64,000 nt of DNA, from NCBI RefSeq assembly GCF_019968765.1, contig NZ_CP074149.1:1302001-1366000 (forward strand), given 5' to 3'. Below the pieces are notes generated by a model. It searched no databases, was not told the origin of the DNA, and saw only the letters and a list, made by a program, of their open reading frames with translations. Source of the stretch: Enterobacter sp. JBIWA008. Its GTDB lineage: Bacteria > Pseudomonadota > Gammaproteobacteria > Enterobacterales > Enterobacteriaceae. Shown here piece by piece: positions 18,021 through 26,349 of this stretch. The translations under genes were made by a program, and so were the position numbers. Position 1 is the stretch's first letter. Each line of letters starts with the position of its first letter.

Positions 18021-19181
18021 ATGAGCAATAACGCATTGATTCCGCAGAGTAAACTTCCCAATCTCGGGACCACCATCTTTACGCAGATGAGCGCTCTGGC
18101 GCAGCAGCACAACGCCATTAACCTTTCTCAGGGCTTTCCGGATTTCGACGGCCCGACCTATCTGCAGGAGCGTCTGGCGTACCACGTGGCGCAGGGGGCG
18201 AATCAGTATGCGCCGATGACGGGCGTGCAGGCGCTGCGGGAAGCCATTGCGGATAAAACGGCGGAGCTTTACGGGCATAAGCCCGATGCGAACAGCGACA
18301 TTACGGTGACGGCAGGGGCGACCGAAGCGCTGTATGCGGCCATCACCGCGCTGGTGCGTACGGGCGATGAAGTTATCTGCTTTGACCCAAGCTACGACAG
18401 CTATGCGCCTGCGGTTGAACTCTCCGGCGGCGTGGTGAAGCGCGTGGCGCTTCAGCCGCCGCATTTTCGTCCTGACTGGCAGGCGTTTGCTGCGCTGCTG
18501 AGCGACAAAACCCGCCTGGTGATCCTGAATACCCCGCACAATCCGTCGGCGACGGTGTGGCAAAAGGCCGATTTCGCCGCGCTGTGGCAGGCGATTGCGG
18601 AACGCGAAATTTACGTCCTGAGCGATGAGGTCTACGAGCACATCTGCTTTGCACAAGAAGGACACGCCAGCGTGCTGGCCCATCAGCAGCTTCGCGAGCG
18701 CGCTATCGCCGTCTCGTCATTCGGTAAGACTTACCATATGACCGGCTGGAAAGTGGGCTACTGCGTCGCACCGGCGGCCATCAGCGCCGAGCTTCGCAAG
18801 GTGCACCAGTACCTGACCTTTGCCGTGAACACGCCGGCTCAGCTGGCGCTGGCGGATATGCTGCGCGCTGAACCAGGCCATTACCGCGAGCTACCGCACT
18901 TCTATCGTGAGCGTCGGGATCTGTTTGTGGCGGCGCTGAGTAAAAGCCGTCTGGAAATTTTGCCCTCAGAAGGGACTTACTTCCTGCTCGCGGACTACAG
19001 CGCGATTTCCGATCTCGACGACGTTAGCTTTTGCCAGTGGCTGACAAAAGAGGTGGGCGTGGCCGCCATTCCGCTGTCGGTGTTCTGCGCCGATCCCTTC
19101 CCGCATAAGCTGATCCGTCTTTGCTTTGCGAAGCAGGAATCGACGCTGCTGGCGGCAGCAGATCGACTGAACACGCTCTGA
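18021..19181 (+). CDS. mtnE: Methionine aminotransferase MtnE (YbdL)
   Basis: 386-residue class I/II PLP-dependent aminotransferase, orthologue of E. coli YbdL. It transaminates 2-oxo-4-methylthiobutanoate to methionine, the last step of salvage, using amino donors such as glutamine or aromatic amino acids. The PLP lysine is in SSFGKTYHMTGWKVGY, NTPHNPSATV binds the cofactor, and LSDEVYEHI is the conserved Asp/Tyr motif. It has its own start behind the MetJ operator and a perfect-stem terminator at 19213. In E. coli it lies next to ybdH; here the rest of the mtn island has been placed between the two. Confidence 0.95.
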   Translation: MSNNALIPQSKLPNLGTTIFTQMSALAQQHNAINLSQGFPDFDGPTYLQERLAYHVAQGANQYAPMTGVQALREAIADKTAELYGHKPDANSDITVTAGATEALYAAITALVRTGDEVICFDPSYDSYAPAVELSGGVVKRVALQPPHFRPDWQAFAALLSDKTRLVILNTPHNPSATVWQKADFAALWQAIAEREIYVLSDEVYEHICFAQEGHASVLAHQQLRERAIAVSSFGKTYHMTGWKVGYCVAPAAISAELRKVHQYLTFAVNTPAQLALADMLRAEPGHYRELPHFYRERRDLFVAALSKSRLEILPSEGTYFLLADYSAISDLDDVSFCQWLTKEVGVAAIPLSVFCADPFPHKLIRLCFAKQESTLLAAADRLNTL

Positions 19182-19212
19182 TTATTTCACCGTCCAGGCT
19201 TAAGAGTAACGG

Positions 19213-19244
19213 CGGTCTGCAAACAGCTCCAGCAGACCGTTTTT
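19213..19244 (+). terminator. Intrinsic terminator of mtnE
   Basis: CGGTCTGC (19213-19220) and GCAGACCG (19232-19239) form a perfect 8-bp stem, followed by TTTTT. It stands 32 bases after the mtnE stop. Confidence 0.85.
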
Positions 19245-19519
19245 CTGGGGGAGCAACGTTTTTGGGGTTGTAGTCATTAGCGGTAATAGCGTCCTGCCTG
19301 ATCCAGAGGACGCAGTCTATCGGTTGCTCACGAAAAGCATTTATGGCGTTAATTTTCGAGAGTCTATTTTATTCGCTCCCGGAAGGCAGTAAGTATTTTC
19401 TGGAGAATAAATACCAGACCGTAGCGCCAGCTTTGAAGAGAAGATTATATTAGTCAATAATTTATTGGATATATGACGGTTGTACTGCGTTATTGTTTAT
19501 CGGTGGTAAATGTTTTAAC
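19245..19519. other. Gene-free stretch between mtnE and ybdO
   Basis: Between the mtnE terminator and the ybdO terminator there is no credible gene. CGTCCT...AGGACG near 19290-19311 is a short inverted repeat, and the rest is AT-rich. This is the point where base composition falls sharply from the GC-rich mtn island to the AT-rich ybdO region. Confidence 0.6.
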
Positions 19520-19552
19520 GGTGCGGCTCCCATTTTGTGCGCGAGCCGCACC
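19520..19552 (-). terminator. Terminator-like hairpin after ybdO
   Basis: GGTGCGGCTC and GAGCCGCACC form a perfect 10-bp stem with a 13-base loop, seven bases beyond the ybdO stop on the minus strand. The downstream GTTAAAACATTT is T-poor, so efficiency is uncertain. Confidence 0.65.
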
Positions 19553-19558
19553 AATATC

Positions 19559-20458
19559 TCAAGACAAGGATAATTCTTCAATAAAGCTCGCGAATGCCGA
19601 GCTATTCAGCGCGGAACGATTGTACATCATGTAAATATCAATGCTGGGGAATTGAATATCTGTTTTTACCTTGCGCAGGTTGAGGGCTGGACCATATTGT
19701 TCGAAGGCCGGTGTGGGCACTAATCCTATGAGGTCGGATGAACCGATCGCCGACAGAAGAGATATAAAAGAGTCGCTGCGATAGACGATATTTCTTTGGG
19801 TTAACAGGTTTTCGGCCTTTTCCTTATAGTCTTTGAAGCTGTTCTTGTCGTTCAGGTATGCGGTGAAGTTTTCATTCAGAATATCTTCACGCGTAGGATT
19901 TTCACTGAGACGGGGATGGCCCTCCCGGCAAACGAGAACTAAAGGAAGTTTATGGTAGAGGCTGCAGGCGATAGAATGACTATTAGAAGAGGAAAACGAA
20001 AATATCAAGTCGGCTCTTCTGTAGGTTAAAAGATCTTCCGCAGAATCGGGAGAAAGAAATACATCATGTAATTCAATTGAATAGTTATGGTTATCCATGA
20101 GCAGTTTTATAGGGTCAAGCGTTGCTTTCGTACTCATAAAATGCGGGCAGTAAATGACAAAGTTCTTCTTCAACCCGCTGCTGTGCATGATATTGATAGT
20201 CTGCTCCAGCTGGTTCAGGTTCTGTTCAAGATGATGATGCAAATTGACGCCGACGGTCGTGGGCGTGATCCCTTTACCGGAACGGATAAACAGAGGATCG
20301 TTGAGTTGTCCTCTCAGGCGTTGCAGTGACTGGCTTACGGCGGAGGGGGTGATATACAGCGTCTCGGCGGCTCTACTGATACTAAGGTGTTGGTAAATGC
20401 ACTCGAAAATGACTAACAGATTAAGATCGAATTTTTTAAGGTCATAGAGATTTGCCAT
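19559..20458 (-). CDS. ybdO: LysR-family regulator YbdO
   Basis: 299-residue LysR-type transcription factor, near-identical at its N-terminus to E. coli YbdO (MANLYDLKKFDLNLLVIFEC). The winged HTH spans residues 9-70, with SRAAETLYITPSAVSQSLQRLR as the recognition region and DPLFIRSGKGITPT after it. The effector-binding half is much less conserved than in E. coli. In E. coli the gene (also called CitR) has been linked to citrate/acid response; the effector here is unknown. The gene is AT-rich relative to its neighbours and stands alone. E. coli has dsbG between ybdO and ahpC, which is missing here. Confidence 0.9.
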   Translation of the reverse strand: MANLYDLKKFDLNLLVIFECIYQHLSISRAAETLYITPSAVSQSLQRLRGQLNDPLFIRSGKGITPTTVGVNLHHHLEQNLNQLEQTINIMHSSGLKKNFVIYCPHFMSTKATLDPIKLLMDNHNYSIELHDVFLSPDSAEDLLTYRRADLIFSFSSSNSHSIACSLYHKLPLVLVCREGHPRLSENPTREDILNENFTAYLNDKNSFKDYKEKAENLLTQRNIVYRSDSFISLLSAIGSSDLIGLVPTPAFEQYGPALNLRKVKTDIQFPSIDIYMMYNRSALNSSAFASFIEELSLS

Positions 20459-20741
20459 GTTTCGTCCTGAGGGCTGCGTTTGCTGTGGTTATCATATAAT
20501 TGATAACAATAGTTTGAAGCTAACCACTTACAATCCTTTCGGTTAGCTCTCTTAGTTTTAAATTAAAATCATCTTAATATATCACGGTGGCAGATTGTTG
20601 AAATAGCGCTTCAAAGGTGATTAAGATAATTTAATCTTTGAAGAGGGATAAATGTTTTAAATGATAGTTGGCATTTATATATTGCAGTGGTTTTATAATA
20701 AAAATAAATCTATAACGCACCGGAATGATGTTCGACACAAC

Positions 20742-20756
20742 CTATCACAGCCATAG
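20742..20756. promoter_or_regulatory. OxyR-like half-site pair upstream of ahpC
   Basis: CTAT-N7-ATAG matches the two central quarter-sites of the OxyR motif (ATAG-N7-CTAT-N7-ATAG-N7-CTAT); the outer quarters are poorly conserved. It lies 322 bases upstream of ahpC, whose E. coli orthologue is an OxyR target. Low to moderate support. Confidence 0.4.
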
Positions 20757-20775
20757 GCAGGAATGCTTCTCTTAT

Positions 20776-20931
20776 GGATTGCTCAATCCCTGCGCGGATG
20801 GTGTAATCAAAAGGCTGTTACCGCCTTGATATAAAGGGTTGTAGAGCGCAACGCAACGCCAGTTTCGACTGGCACTGAATGTACCTGCGGGGAATTCAGG
20901 TATCAGGGCCGCCCGTTGAGGCGGCCTTTTT
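20776..20931 (+). ncRNA. Candidate structured RNA upstream of ahpC
   Basis: Five consecutive hairpins on the plus strand: GGATT/AATCC (20776-20789), AAGGC/GCCTT (20811-20827, extendable to 8 bp with a bulge), GCCAGT-TTCG-ACTGGC (20858-20873), TACCTG/CAGGTA (20882-20902) and GGCCGCC-CGTTGA-GGCGGCC plus TTTTT (20907-20931). The last is an intrinsic terminator with a T-run only on this strand. The five-end is unknown; TATAAT at 20694-20699 is one possible -10. It could be an independent small RNA or a terminating ahpC leader. A 34-codon reading frame (20725-20829, ATG) overlaps the 5' half but has a poor ribosome site. No known RNA family was recognised. Confidence 0.5.
20907..20931 (+). terminator. 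Intrinsic terminator inside the ahpC upstream region
   Basis: Perfect 7-bp GC-only stem GGCCGCC/GGCGGCC with a six-base loop followed by five T. It ends 146 bases before the ahpC start, so it must terminate a separate transcript or attenuate ahpC. Confidence 0.8.
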
Positions 20932-21077
20932 ACTTTCAGACTTTCCTGTAAAGGTTCAACCTGTTGTCTTGTCGACGTTGTAAGGTTTGGCTGATTGATT
21001 TGATAAAGCATACGCATTAGCCCCGATGAATAAAGTTGGTTACCTTACATCTCAACGAAAACACGGAGGAAGTACAG

Positions 21078-21641
21078 ATGTCTTTGATTAATACCAAAAT
21101 TAAACCTTTCAAAAACCAGGCGTTCAAAAACGGTGAGTTCATCGAAGTTACCGAGAAAGATACCGAAGGCCGCTGGAGCGTCTTCTTCTTCTATCCGGCT
21201 GACTTTACCTTCGTTTGCCCGACTGAACTGGGTGACGTTGCGGACCATTACGACGAACTGCAGAAGCTGGGCGTAGACGTTTACTCTGTTTCTACCGATA
21301 CCCACTTCACCCACAAAGCATGGCACAGCAGCTCTGAAACCATCGCAAAAATCAAATACGCGATGATCGGCGACCCGACTGGCGCCCTGACCCGTAACTT
21401 CGACAACATGCGTGAAGATGAAGGCCTGGCCGATCGCGCCACCTTCGTTGTTGACCCGCAGGGCATTATCCAGGCTATCGAAGTTACCGCTGAAGGTATC
21501 GGCCGTGATGCTTCTGACCTGCTGCGTAAAGTGAAAGCCGCTCAGTACGTGGCTTCTCACCCTGGCGAAGTGTGCCCGGCGAAATGGAAAGAAGGCGAAG
21601 CAACGCTGGCTCCATCCTTAGATCTGGTTGGTAAAATCTAA
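21078..21641 (+). CDS. ahpC: Alkyl hydroperoxide reductase peroxiredoxin AhpC
   Basis: 187-residue typical 2-Cys peroxiredoxin, the E. coli length. It reduces H2O2, organic peroxides and peroxynitrite in the cytoplasm. Peroxidatic Cys47 lies in DFTFVCPTE and resolving Cys166 in GEVCPAKW near the C-terminus. ATG 21078 has GGAGGAAG just upstream and matches the family; an in-frame start at 21036 would add 14 residues not in the family. ahpF, its dedicated reductase, follows after 127 bases. In E. coli the pair is induced by OxyR. Confidence 0.98.
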   Translation: MSLINTKIKPFKNQAFKNGEFIEVTEKDTEGRWSVFFFYPADFTFVCPTELGDVADHYDELQKLGVDVYSVSTDTHFTHKAWHSSSETIAKIKYAMIGDPTGALTRNFDNMREDEGLADRATFVVDPQGIIQAIEVTAEGIGRDASDLLRKVKAAQYVASHPGEVCPAKWKEGEATLAPSLDLVGKI

Positions 21642-21768
21642 GTTTTGCCCATCCGGCAATCAATGGGCGCACCCGCGCCCATTTCATTCCAGCACCATGA
21701 TGCAAGTTGCATTCAGGCCGCCCGTATAAGGCAGCTTGCATGATGACGTCTTAAGAGAGGGAACAACA

Positions 21769-23334
21769 ATGCTCGACACAAACATGAAAACCCAGCTCAA
21801 GGCCTACCTTGAGAAACTGACCAAACCCGTTGAGCTGATTGCCACGCTGGACGACAGCGCCAAATCGGCAGAGATCAAGGAACTGCTGGCAGAGATCGCC
21901 GAGCTGTCACCAAAAGTGACGTTTAAAGAAGATAATGCGCTGCCAGTGCGCAAGCCATCCTTCCTGATCACCAATCCGGGATCTGACCAGGGACCGCGCT
22001 TTGCCGGTTCTCCGCTGGGGCATGAATTTACGTCGCTGGTGCTGGCTCTGCTGTGGACCGGTGGTCACCCGTCTAAGGAAGCGCAGGCGCTGCTGGAGCA
22101 GATCCGCGATATCGACGGTGATTTCGAGTTTGAAACCTATTACTCGCTCTCCTGCCACAACTGCCCGGACGTGGTGCAGGCGCTGAACCTGATGTCGGTC
22201 CTGAACCCGCGCATCAAGCACACGGCGATTGACGGCGGTACATTCCAGAATGAAATCACCGATCGCAACGTGATGGGTGTTCCGGCGGTCTACATGAACG
22301 GCAAAGAGTTCGGCCAGGGCCGTATGACTCTGACCGAAATCGTTGCCAAAGTGGATACCGGTGCTGAAAAACGTGCGGCGGAAGAGCTGAACAAACGCGG
22401 TGCCTACGACGTGCTGATCGTCGGTTCCGGCCCTGCGGGCGCGGCGGCGGCGGTGTACTCCGCGCGTAAAGGCATTCGCACCGGCCTGATGGGCGAACGC
22501 TTTGGCGGCCAGGTGCTCGATACCGTGGACATCGAAAACTACATTTCCGTGCCGAAGACCGAAGGCCAGAAGCTGGCGGGGGCGCTGAAGGCGCACGTCA
22601 GCGACTATGACGTAGACGTGATCGACAGCCAGAGCGCCAGCAAGCTGGTTCCGGCAGCGGTCGAGGGTGGTTTACACCAGATTGAAACCGCGTCCGGCGC
22701 GGTGCTGAAAGCGCGCAGCATTATCATTGCCACCGGTGCGAAATGGCGCAACATGAACGTCCCGGGCGAAGATCAGTACCGTACCAAAGGCGTGACCTAC
22801 TGTCCGCACTGCGACGGCCCACTCTTCAAAGGTAAACGCGTGGCGGTTATCGGCGGCGGTAACTCCGGCGTGGAAGCGGCTATCGACCTGGCGGGGATTG
22901 TTGAACATGTTACCCTTCTGGAATTCGCTCCAGAGATGAAGGCCGACCAGGTTCTGCAGGATAAAGTTCGCAGCCTGAAAAACGTCGACATCGTACTGAA
23001 CGCGCAGACCACGGAAGTGAAGGGCGACGGCAGTAAAGTGACCGGTCTGGAATACCGCGACCGCGTGAGCGGCGACGTGCACAGCGTTCAGCTGTCAGGG
23101 ATCTTCGTGCAGATTGGTCTGCTGCCAAATACCACCTGGCTGGAAGGCGCGATTGAGCGCAACCGCATGGGCGAAATCATCATCGATGCGAAATGTGAAA
23201 CCAGCGTGAAAGGCGTGTTTGCGGCTGGCGACTGCACCACCGTGCCGTACAAACAGATCATCATTGCCACCGGCGAAGGGGCCAAGGCGTCTCTGAGTTC
23301 GTTTGACTATCTGATTCGCACCAAAACCGCATAA
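21769..23334 (+). CDS. ahpF: Alkyl hydroperoxide reductase subunit F (AhpF)
   Basis: 521-residue flavoprotein, the E. coli length. It carries electrons from NADH through FAD and two dithiols to AhpC. The N-terminal tandem thioredoxin-like domain holds the SCHNC redox pair (about residues 129/132). The thioredoxin-reductase-like part starts at [14 protein letters not shown] (about 214) and has CPHCDG (about 345/348) and NAD-binding [10 protein letters not shown]. The C-terminal [13 protein letters not shown] binds FAD. The start [16 protein letters not shown] at 21769 matches the family rather than an in-frame start at 21736. Confidence 0.98.
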   Translation: MLDTNMKTQLKAYLEKLTKPVELIATLDDSAKSAEIKELLAEIAELSPKVTFKEDNALPVRKPSFLITNPGSDQGPRFAGSPLGHEFTSLVLALLWTGGHPSKEAQALLEQIRDIDGDFEFETYYSLSCHNCPDVVQALNLMSVLNPRIKHTAIDGGTFQNEITDRNVMGVPAVYMNGKEFGQGRMTLTEIVAKVDTGAEKRAAEELNKRGAYDVLIVGSGPAGAAAAVYSARKGIRTGLMGERFGGQVLDTVDIENYISVPKTEGQKLAGALKAHVSDYDVDVIDSQSASKLVPAAVEGGLHQIETASGAVLKARSIIIATGAKWRNMNVPGEDQYRTKGVTYCPHCDGPLFKGKRVAVIGGGNSGVEAAIDLAGIVEHVTLLEFAPEMKADQVLQDKVRSLKNVDIVLNAQTTEVKGDGSKVTGLEYRDRVSGDVHSVQLSGIFVQIGLLPNTTWLEGAIERNRMGEIIIDAKCETSVKGVFAAGDCTTVPYKQIIIATGEGAKASLSSFDYLIRTKTA

Positions 23335-23367
23335 CAGAAGAAAGTAAGGCTACACCTGCAATAGCGA

Positions 23368-23397
23368 GAGGCCACCGAAAGGTGGCCTCTTTTTTTA
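23368..23397. terminator. Terminator after ahpF, also facing uspG
   Basis: GAGGCCACC-GAAA-GGTGGCCTC is a perfect 9-bp stem with a GNRA loop followed by eight T, 34 bases after the ahpF stop. Its T-run touches the stop codon of the convergent uspG gene. Confidence 0.92.
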
Positions 23398-23823
23398 TCT
23401 TACGACCATCACCGGTATATGGGTGTGACGGATCACGCTGGAGGCGTTAGAGCCCAGCAGATGCGTGGTAATGGAAGGGTTGCGCGAACCGATGACCACC
23501 ACGTCTGCTTTCAGTTCGTTCGCCAGTTCGTTTACCGCATCGCGTACGCTGCCGAATCTGACGTGCGTTTTGATGCGCGAAGGGTCGATGCTGAAGTGGC
23601 TAACCATGGTTTGCAGGCGAGTTTCCGCTTCATGCTGCAAATGCTCCTCGAAGCGACGCACGTCGGCGGCAAAGCGGTGCAGGCTAAGGCTGGCGGAGCC
23701 CGGCAGGACATGCAAAAGATGGATGACTCCGTCCTGCTGCGCCAGGAACTCCGCATGGCGAACGGCCTTGTCGCTCAGCTCCATCTCAAAAACATCAACC
23801 GGCATAATGATTCTCTGATACAT
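23395..23823 (-). CDS. uspG: Universal stress protein G
   Basis: 142-residue UspA-superfamily protein, almost identical to E. coli UspG (YbdQ). It has the Rossmann-like ATP-binding fold: [11 protein letters not shown] at the N-terminus and [20 protein letters not shown] with the nucleotide-binding loop near the C-terminus. E. coli UspG autophosphorylates and is adenylated; it is linked to stress survival and adhesion. The E. coli neighbour ybdR is absent here. Instead the 125-base leader is preceded on the same strand by a 29-codon membrane peptide gene. Confidence 0.96.
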   Translation of the reverse strand: MYQRIIMPVDVFEMELSDKAVRHAEFLAQQDGVIHLLHVLPGSASLSLHRFAADVRRFEEHLQHEAETRLQTMVSHFSIDPSRIKTHVRFGSVRDAVNELANELKADVVVIGSRNPSITTHLLGSNASSVIRHTHIPVMVVR

Positions 23824-23948
23824 ACCCGTTTCTCCTTGTTTATAAACGCTGAACTCATTCGACCATAAAATATAAATGGTTTCTGTAAGCGCCCCGTCAG
23901 TTTTCTTATATCGCTAGGGAAAATCTCAAAAGAGCGCAATTTCCGCAT

Positions 23949-24038
23949 TCACCAGTGGCGTTCAAGATAAAGCACGGCCGTGACGATAATCGCCGCAATA
24001 ATCAGAAAAATAAGTGTGATAGCCAGTATCTCACTCAT
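23949..24038 (-). CDS. Small single-pass membrane peptide (29 aa)
   Basis: Unlisted small frame of 29 codons plus TGA. It begins MSEILAI, has a continuous hydrophobic core of about 18 Leu/Ile/Val/Ala residues (TLIFLIIAAIIVTAVLY) and ends in the charged, aromatic tail LERHW. The pattern is that of known one-helix small membrane proteins. GGGGACGG lies seven bases upstream of ATG 24038 as a weak ribosome site. It sits between rnk and uspG, all on the minus strand; a terminator-like hairpin at 24124 separates it from rnk. No named family was recognised. Translation is inferred from composition only. Confidence 0.55.
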   Translation of the reverse strand: MSEILAITLIFLIIAAIIVTAVLYLERHW

Positions 24039-24122
24039 GACCGTCCCCACGGCACCAAAACAGATTAAGCGTGGATTAAGGGCTTTTTGCGCGATATAAG
24101 AAATTGGGGTGAATTTGCGGAA

Positions 24123-24144
24123 AGAGGATGCGGCTGCATCCTCT
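24123..24144 (-). terminator. Terminator-like hairpin after rnk
   Basis: GAGGATGC-GGCT-GCATCCTC is a perfect 8-bp stem (AGA...TCT extends it) 35 bases beyond the rnk stop. On the minus strand it is followed by TTTCC. Confidence 0.7.
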
Positions 24145-24178
24145 GTGCAAAGCGGGTGGGCGCTTGTTCAGAAGGGGG

Positions 24179-24589
24179 TTAACGCAGGTAATCGCCCGCG
24201 GCTTCTGGCTGGTAGAGCAACGCCAGCACTTCCAGATGGGCAGAGGCGCCACCCGGTAATTCCCAGTGGATGGTATCACCTGTGCGAAGCCCCAGCAGTG
24301 CGGCACCCACGGGTGCCAGAACAGAAAGCTGCGCGCTGCTGTCGGTCATCTGAGCCGGGTAAACCAGCGTGCGGGTCAACTCTTCACCGGTGGTCAGGTT
24401 GCGGAATTTTACCTGGCTGTTCATGGTGACCACGTCATGCGGCATCGACTCTGGCGTGCACATCTGCGCCCGGTCGAGCTCCTCATTCAGGGCGTCGGCC
24501 ACGGGAAGTGAGGCAAACTCTGCTTTTTCCAGCAGCCTGTCGATACGTTCTGCGTCGAGCTCATTGATGATAATTGTAGGTCTGGACAT
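24179..24589 (-). CDS. rnk: Nucleoside diphosphate kinase regulator Rnk
   Basis: 136 residues, as in E. coli. It is a GreA/Gfh-like protein: a short coiled N-terminal part ([15 protein letters not shown]) and a C-terminal FKBP-like domain ([27 protein letters not shown]). Rnk binds RNA polymerase and affects nucleoside diphosphate kinase and alginate-type phenotypes in heterologous tests. In E. coli it is next to rna; here a flavin reductase gene is between them. A 10-bp terminator-like repeat lies in its leader at 24642-24670. Confidence 0.95.
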   Translation of the reverse strand: MSRPTIIINELDAERIDRLLEKAEFASLPVADALNEELDRAQMCTPESMPHDVVTMNSQVKFRNLTTGEELTRTLVYPAQMTDSSAQLSVLAPVGAALLGLRTGDTIHWELPGGASAHLEVLALLYQPEAAGDYLR

Positions 24590-24641
24590 TTTTACTCCAT
24601 GTCGTTAATGCTGCGTGTAACGCAGAAACCGATCCAAAAGA

Positions 24642-24670
24642 AAACCCTCGCCGTCTGGCAGCGAGGGTTT
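24642..24670. terminator. Terminator-like inverted repeat in the rnk leader
   Basis: AAACCCTCGC and GCGAGGGTTT form a perfect 10-bp stem with a nine-base loop. On the minus strand it is followed by TCTTTT. It is 53 bases upstream of the rnk ATG with no gene upstream on that strand, so it would act as a leader attenuator or as an insulator between the divergent genes. Confidence 0.55.
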
Positions 24671-24834
24671 AACTCTCACGATGATACTGGCTGAGCGCGC
24701 AAGTTTGAAGTGATGAAGGTCACATTCATAGCCCATATGAATTTTCGCTGAAATTTATTCAGTCTTCATTCCGGGTGGAATACGCTACGCTGAATGTCCT
24801 GAATCAGGGCGTTGCCCACCAACGAGAGAGAACT

Positions 24835-25452
24835 ATGTATTTCTACCAACCGTCTCAGGGGCATGGCCTGCCGCATGACCCGCTGAATGCCATTATTGGT
24901 CCACGTCCGATAGGCTGGATCTCCTCATGCGATAGGGCAGGTCAGTTGAACCTCGCGCCGTATAGTTTCTTTAACTGCTTTAACTATCGCCCGCCGATCA
25001 TCGGTTTTTCCAGCAACGGCTGGAAGGACAGCGTGCGTAATATTACCGAAACCGGGGAGTTTGTCTGGAACCTGGCGACGCGCGATCTCGCCCAGGCGAT
25101 GAATCAAACCTCCGCGATGCTTCCTCACGATCGGGATGAGTTTAGCTTCGCCGGCCTCACGCCAGCGGCCAGCCAGTTGGTTAACGCGCCCCGCGTCGCA
25201 GAAAGCCCGGTGAACTTTGAGTGCCGCCTGTCGCAGTGTATTCAGCTTACCGGTGCTGATGGTACACCGGTCGATACATGGCTGGTATTGGGGGAGGTGG
25301 TTGGTATCCATATTGCCGAAACGCTGCTGGAAGAAGGGATATACCAGACTGCGAAAGCGCAGCCCATCCTGCGTGCGGGTGGGCCGACGGCGTATTATGG
25401 CATCAGTGACGAAAACCGGTTTGATATGGTGCGCCCGGGCGCGGATCAATAA
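24835..25452 (+). CDS. Flavin reductase-like (FMN-binding split barrel) protein
   Basis: 205 residues of the DIM6/NTAB flavin reductase family. The N-terminal part has IIGPRPIGWISSCDRAGQ and LAPYSFFNCFNYRPP, which form the FMN-binding split barrel, followed by ETGEFVWNLATRDLAQAMNQTS. Members reduce free FMN or bind it in other reactions; the partner is unknown. ATG 24835 has GAGAGAA upstream and matches the family N-terminus (MYFYQPSQGHGLPHD); an in-frame ATG at 24775 is unlikely. Its 3' end overlaps the convergent rna gene by seven bases. Accessory relative to E. coli, where rnk and rna are adjacent. Confidence 0.87.
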   Translation: MYFYQPSQGHGLPHDPLNAIIGPRPIGWISSCDRAGQLNLAPYSFFNCFNYRPPIIGFSSNGWKDSVRNITETGEFVWNLATRDLAQAMNQTSAMLPHDRDEFSFAGLTPAASQLVNAPRVAESPVNFECRLSQCIQLTGADGTPVDTWLVLGEVVGIHIAETLLEEGIYQTAKAQPILRAGGPTAYYGISDENRFDMVRPGADQ

Positions 25453-26255
25453 CCGGCTTTATCGATCACGAATTGTTTTCCGCAGTTACCCGGATGTGGC
25501 TGCGGTGCAAATGATGCCGTAGAAAGCGGGTTGTTAATGGCGTTTGCCTTCAGCGAAATCTGCATCTCGGTCAGATACGCCGGATTGCCGTTGCAGGTCA
25601 GCTTGATCGCTTTGATGTTCTCCTTGCCCCAGCTTTTGGCAACGGCACTGTCAAAGTCGCTGCGATTGACGGTTTTCCCGTAGTTATCGGCGAGGAATTT
25701 ACCGACCGCGCTGTTTTTAACTTCCTGATTCATCCGCACCATCGTGCCGAAATAGGCATCCGGATCGAAACCAAAGCAGACGCCATGTTTGGCATATTCA
25801 TAACGTTCCAGGCACGAATTACCGCCCGCGCCCGGCATCACGTCGTTGAGCTTTGCGGCAGCGGAAAGCGACAGTCCTGTTTCGGCGGCATCGCATTTGC
25901 GGCTGGCCTTCACTTCCGGCATGTTCGGAATAGGGCGCGTGGCGCAGCCAAAACGCATCCATCGACGCTCATCCACGCCGCGTGCGGCAATAGATTTCGG
26001 CAGGCCAGGCCATAGACCGTGAACGGTCAGAAAATCAGCTTTATTATCGCGCTCTTTTTGCAGGCGACATTCGTCAGGTTCATTGCGGTTGCGCTCGACC
26101 ATGCTCTGGCAAAACCCGGTTTGCCAGGAGAGAGCCAGTACATAGCGATCGAAATCGCCATACTGTGTTGCCTTCAGCGGTTCCGCCTGTGCGGAGAAGA
26201 TACAGAGAGCAAGCGCCATTGCGCCAGACGGGATGACGATATCCTTTCTGAACAT
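25446..26255 (-). CDS. rna: Periplasmic ribonuclease I
   Basis: 269-residue RNase T2-family enzyme, cleaving RNA without base preference in the periplasm through 2',3'-cyclic phosphates. The signal peptide covers about residues 1-24 (MALALCIFSAQA-EPLKA). Both catalytic boxes are visible: LTVHGLWPGLP with the first His, and LERYEYAKHGVC with Glu, Lys and the second His. Many Cys residues (disulphides) are present, as expected. Alternative start: the internal Met13, giving a more typical signal peptide. Confidence 0.94.
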   Translation of the reverse strand: MFRKDIVIPSGAMALALCIFSAQAEPLKATQYGDFDRYVLALSWQTGFCQSMVERNRNEPDECRLQKERDNKADFLTVHGLWPGLPKSIAARGVDERRWMRFGCATRPIPNMPEVKASRKCDAAETGLSLSAAAKLNDVMPGAGGNSCLERYEYAKHGVCFGFDPDAYFGTMVRMNQEVKNSAVGKFLADNYGKTVNRSDFDSAVAKSWGKENIKAIKLTCNGNPAYLTEMQISLKANAINNPLSTASFAPQPHPGNCGKQFVIDKAGY

Positions 26256-26307
26256 ATGATTTCCTGATCGAATGAGGATGATTTATTTCTGGACGTTATT
26301 AAAACAC

Positions 26308-26331
26308 AAAAAGCGCCCGCAGGCGCTTTTT
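26308..26331. terminator. Bidirectional terminator between rna and dcuC
   Basis: AAAAAGCGCC-CGCA-GGCGCTTTTT, a perfect stem with A-tract and T-tract on either side. It lies 18 bases beyond the dcuC stop and upstream of rna. Confidence 0.92.
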
Positions 26332-26349
26332 GGATATCCCTAATTTAGC

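Noticed and set aside
20772..21017. 81-codon minus-strand frame upstream of ahpC
   Set aside because: It crosses all the hairpins and the intrinsic terminator of the candidate RNA and has no family or ribosome site.
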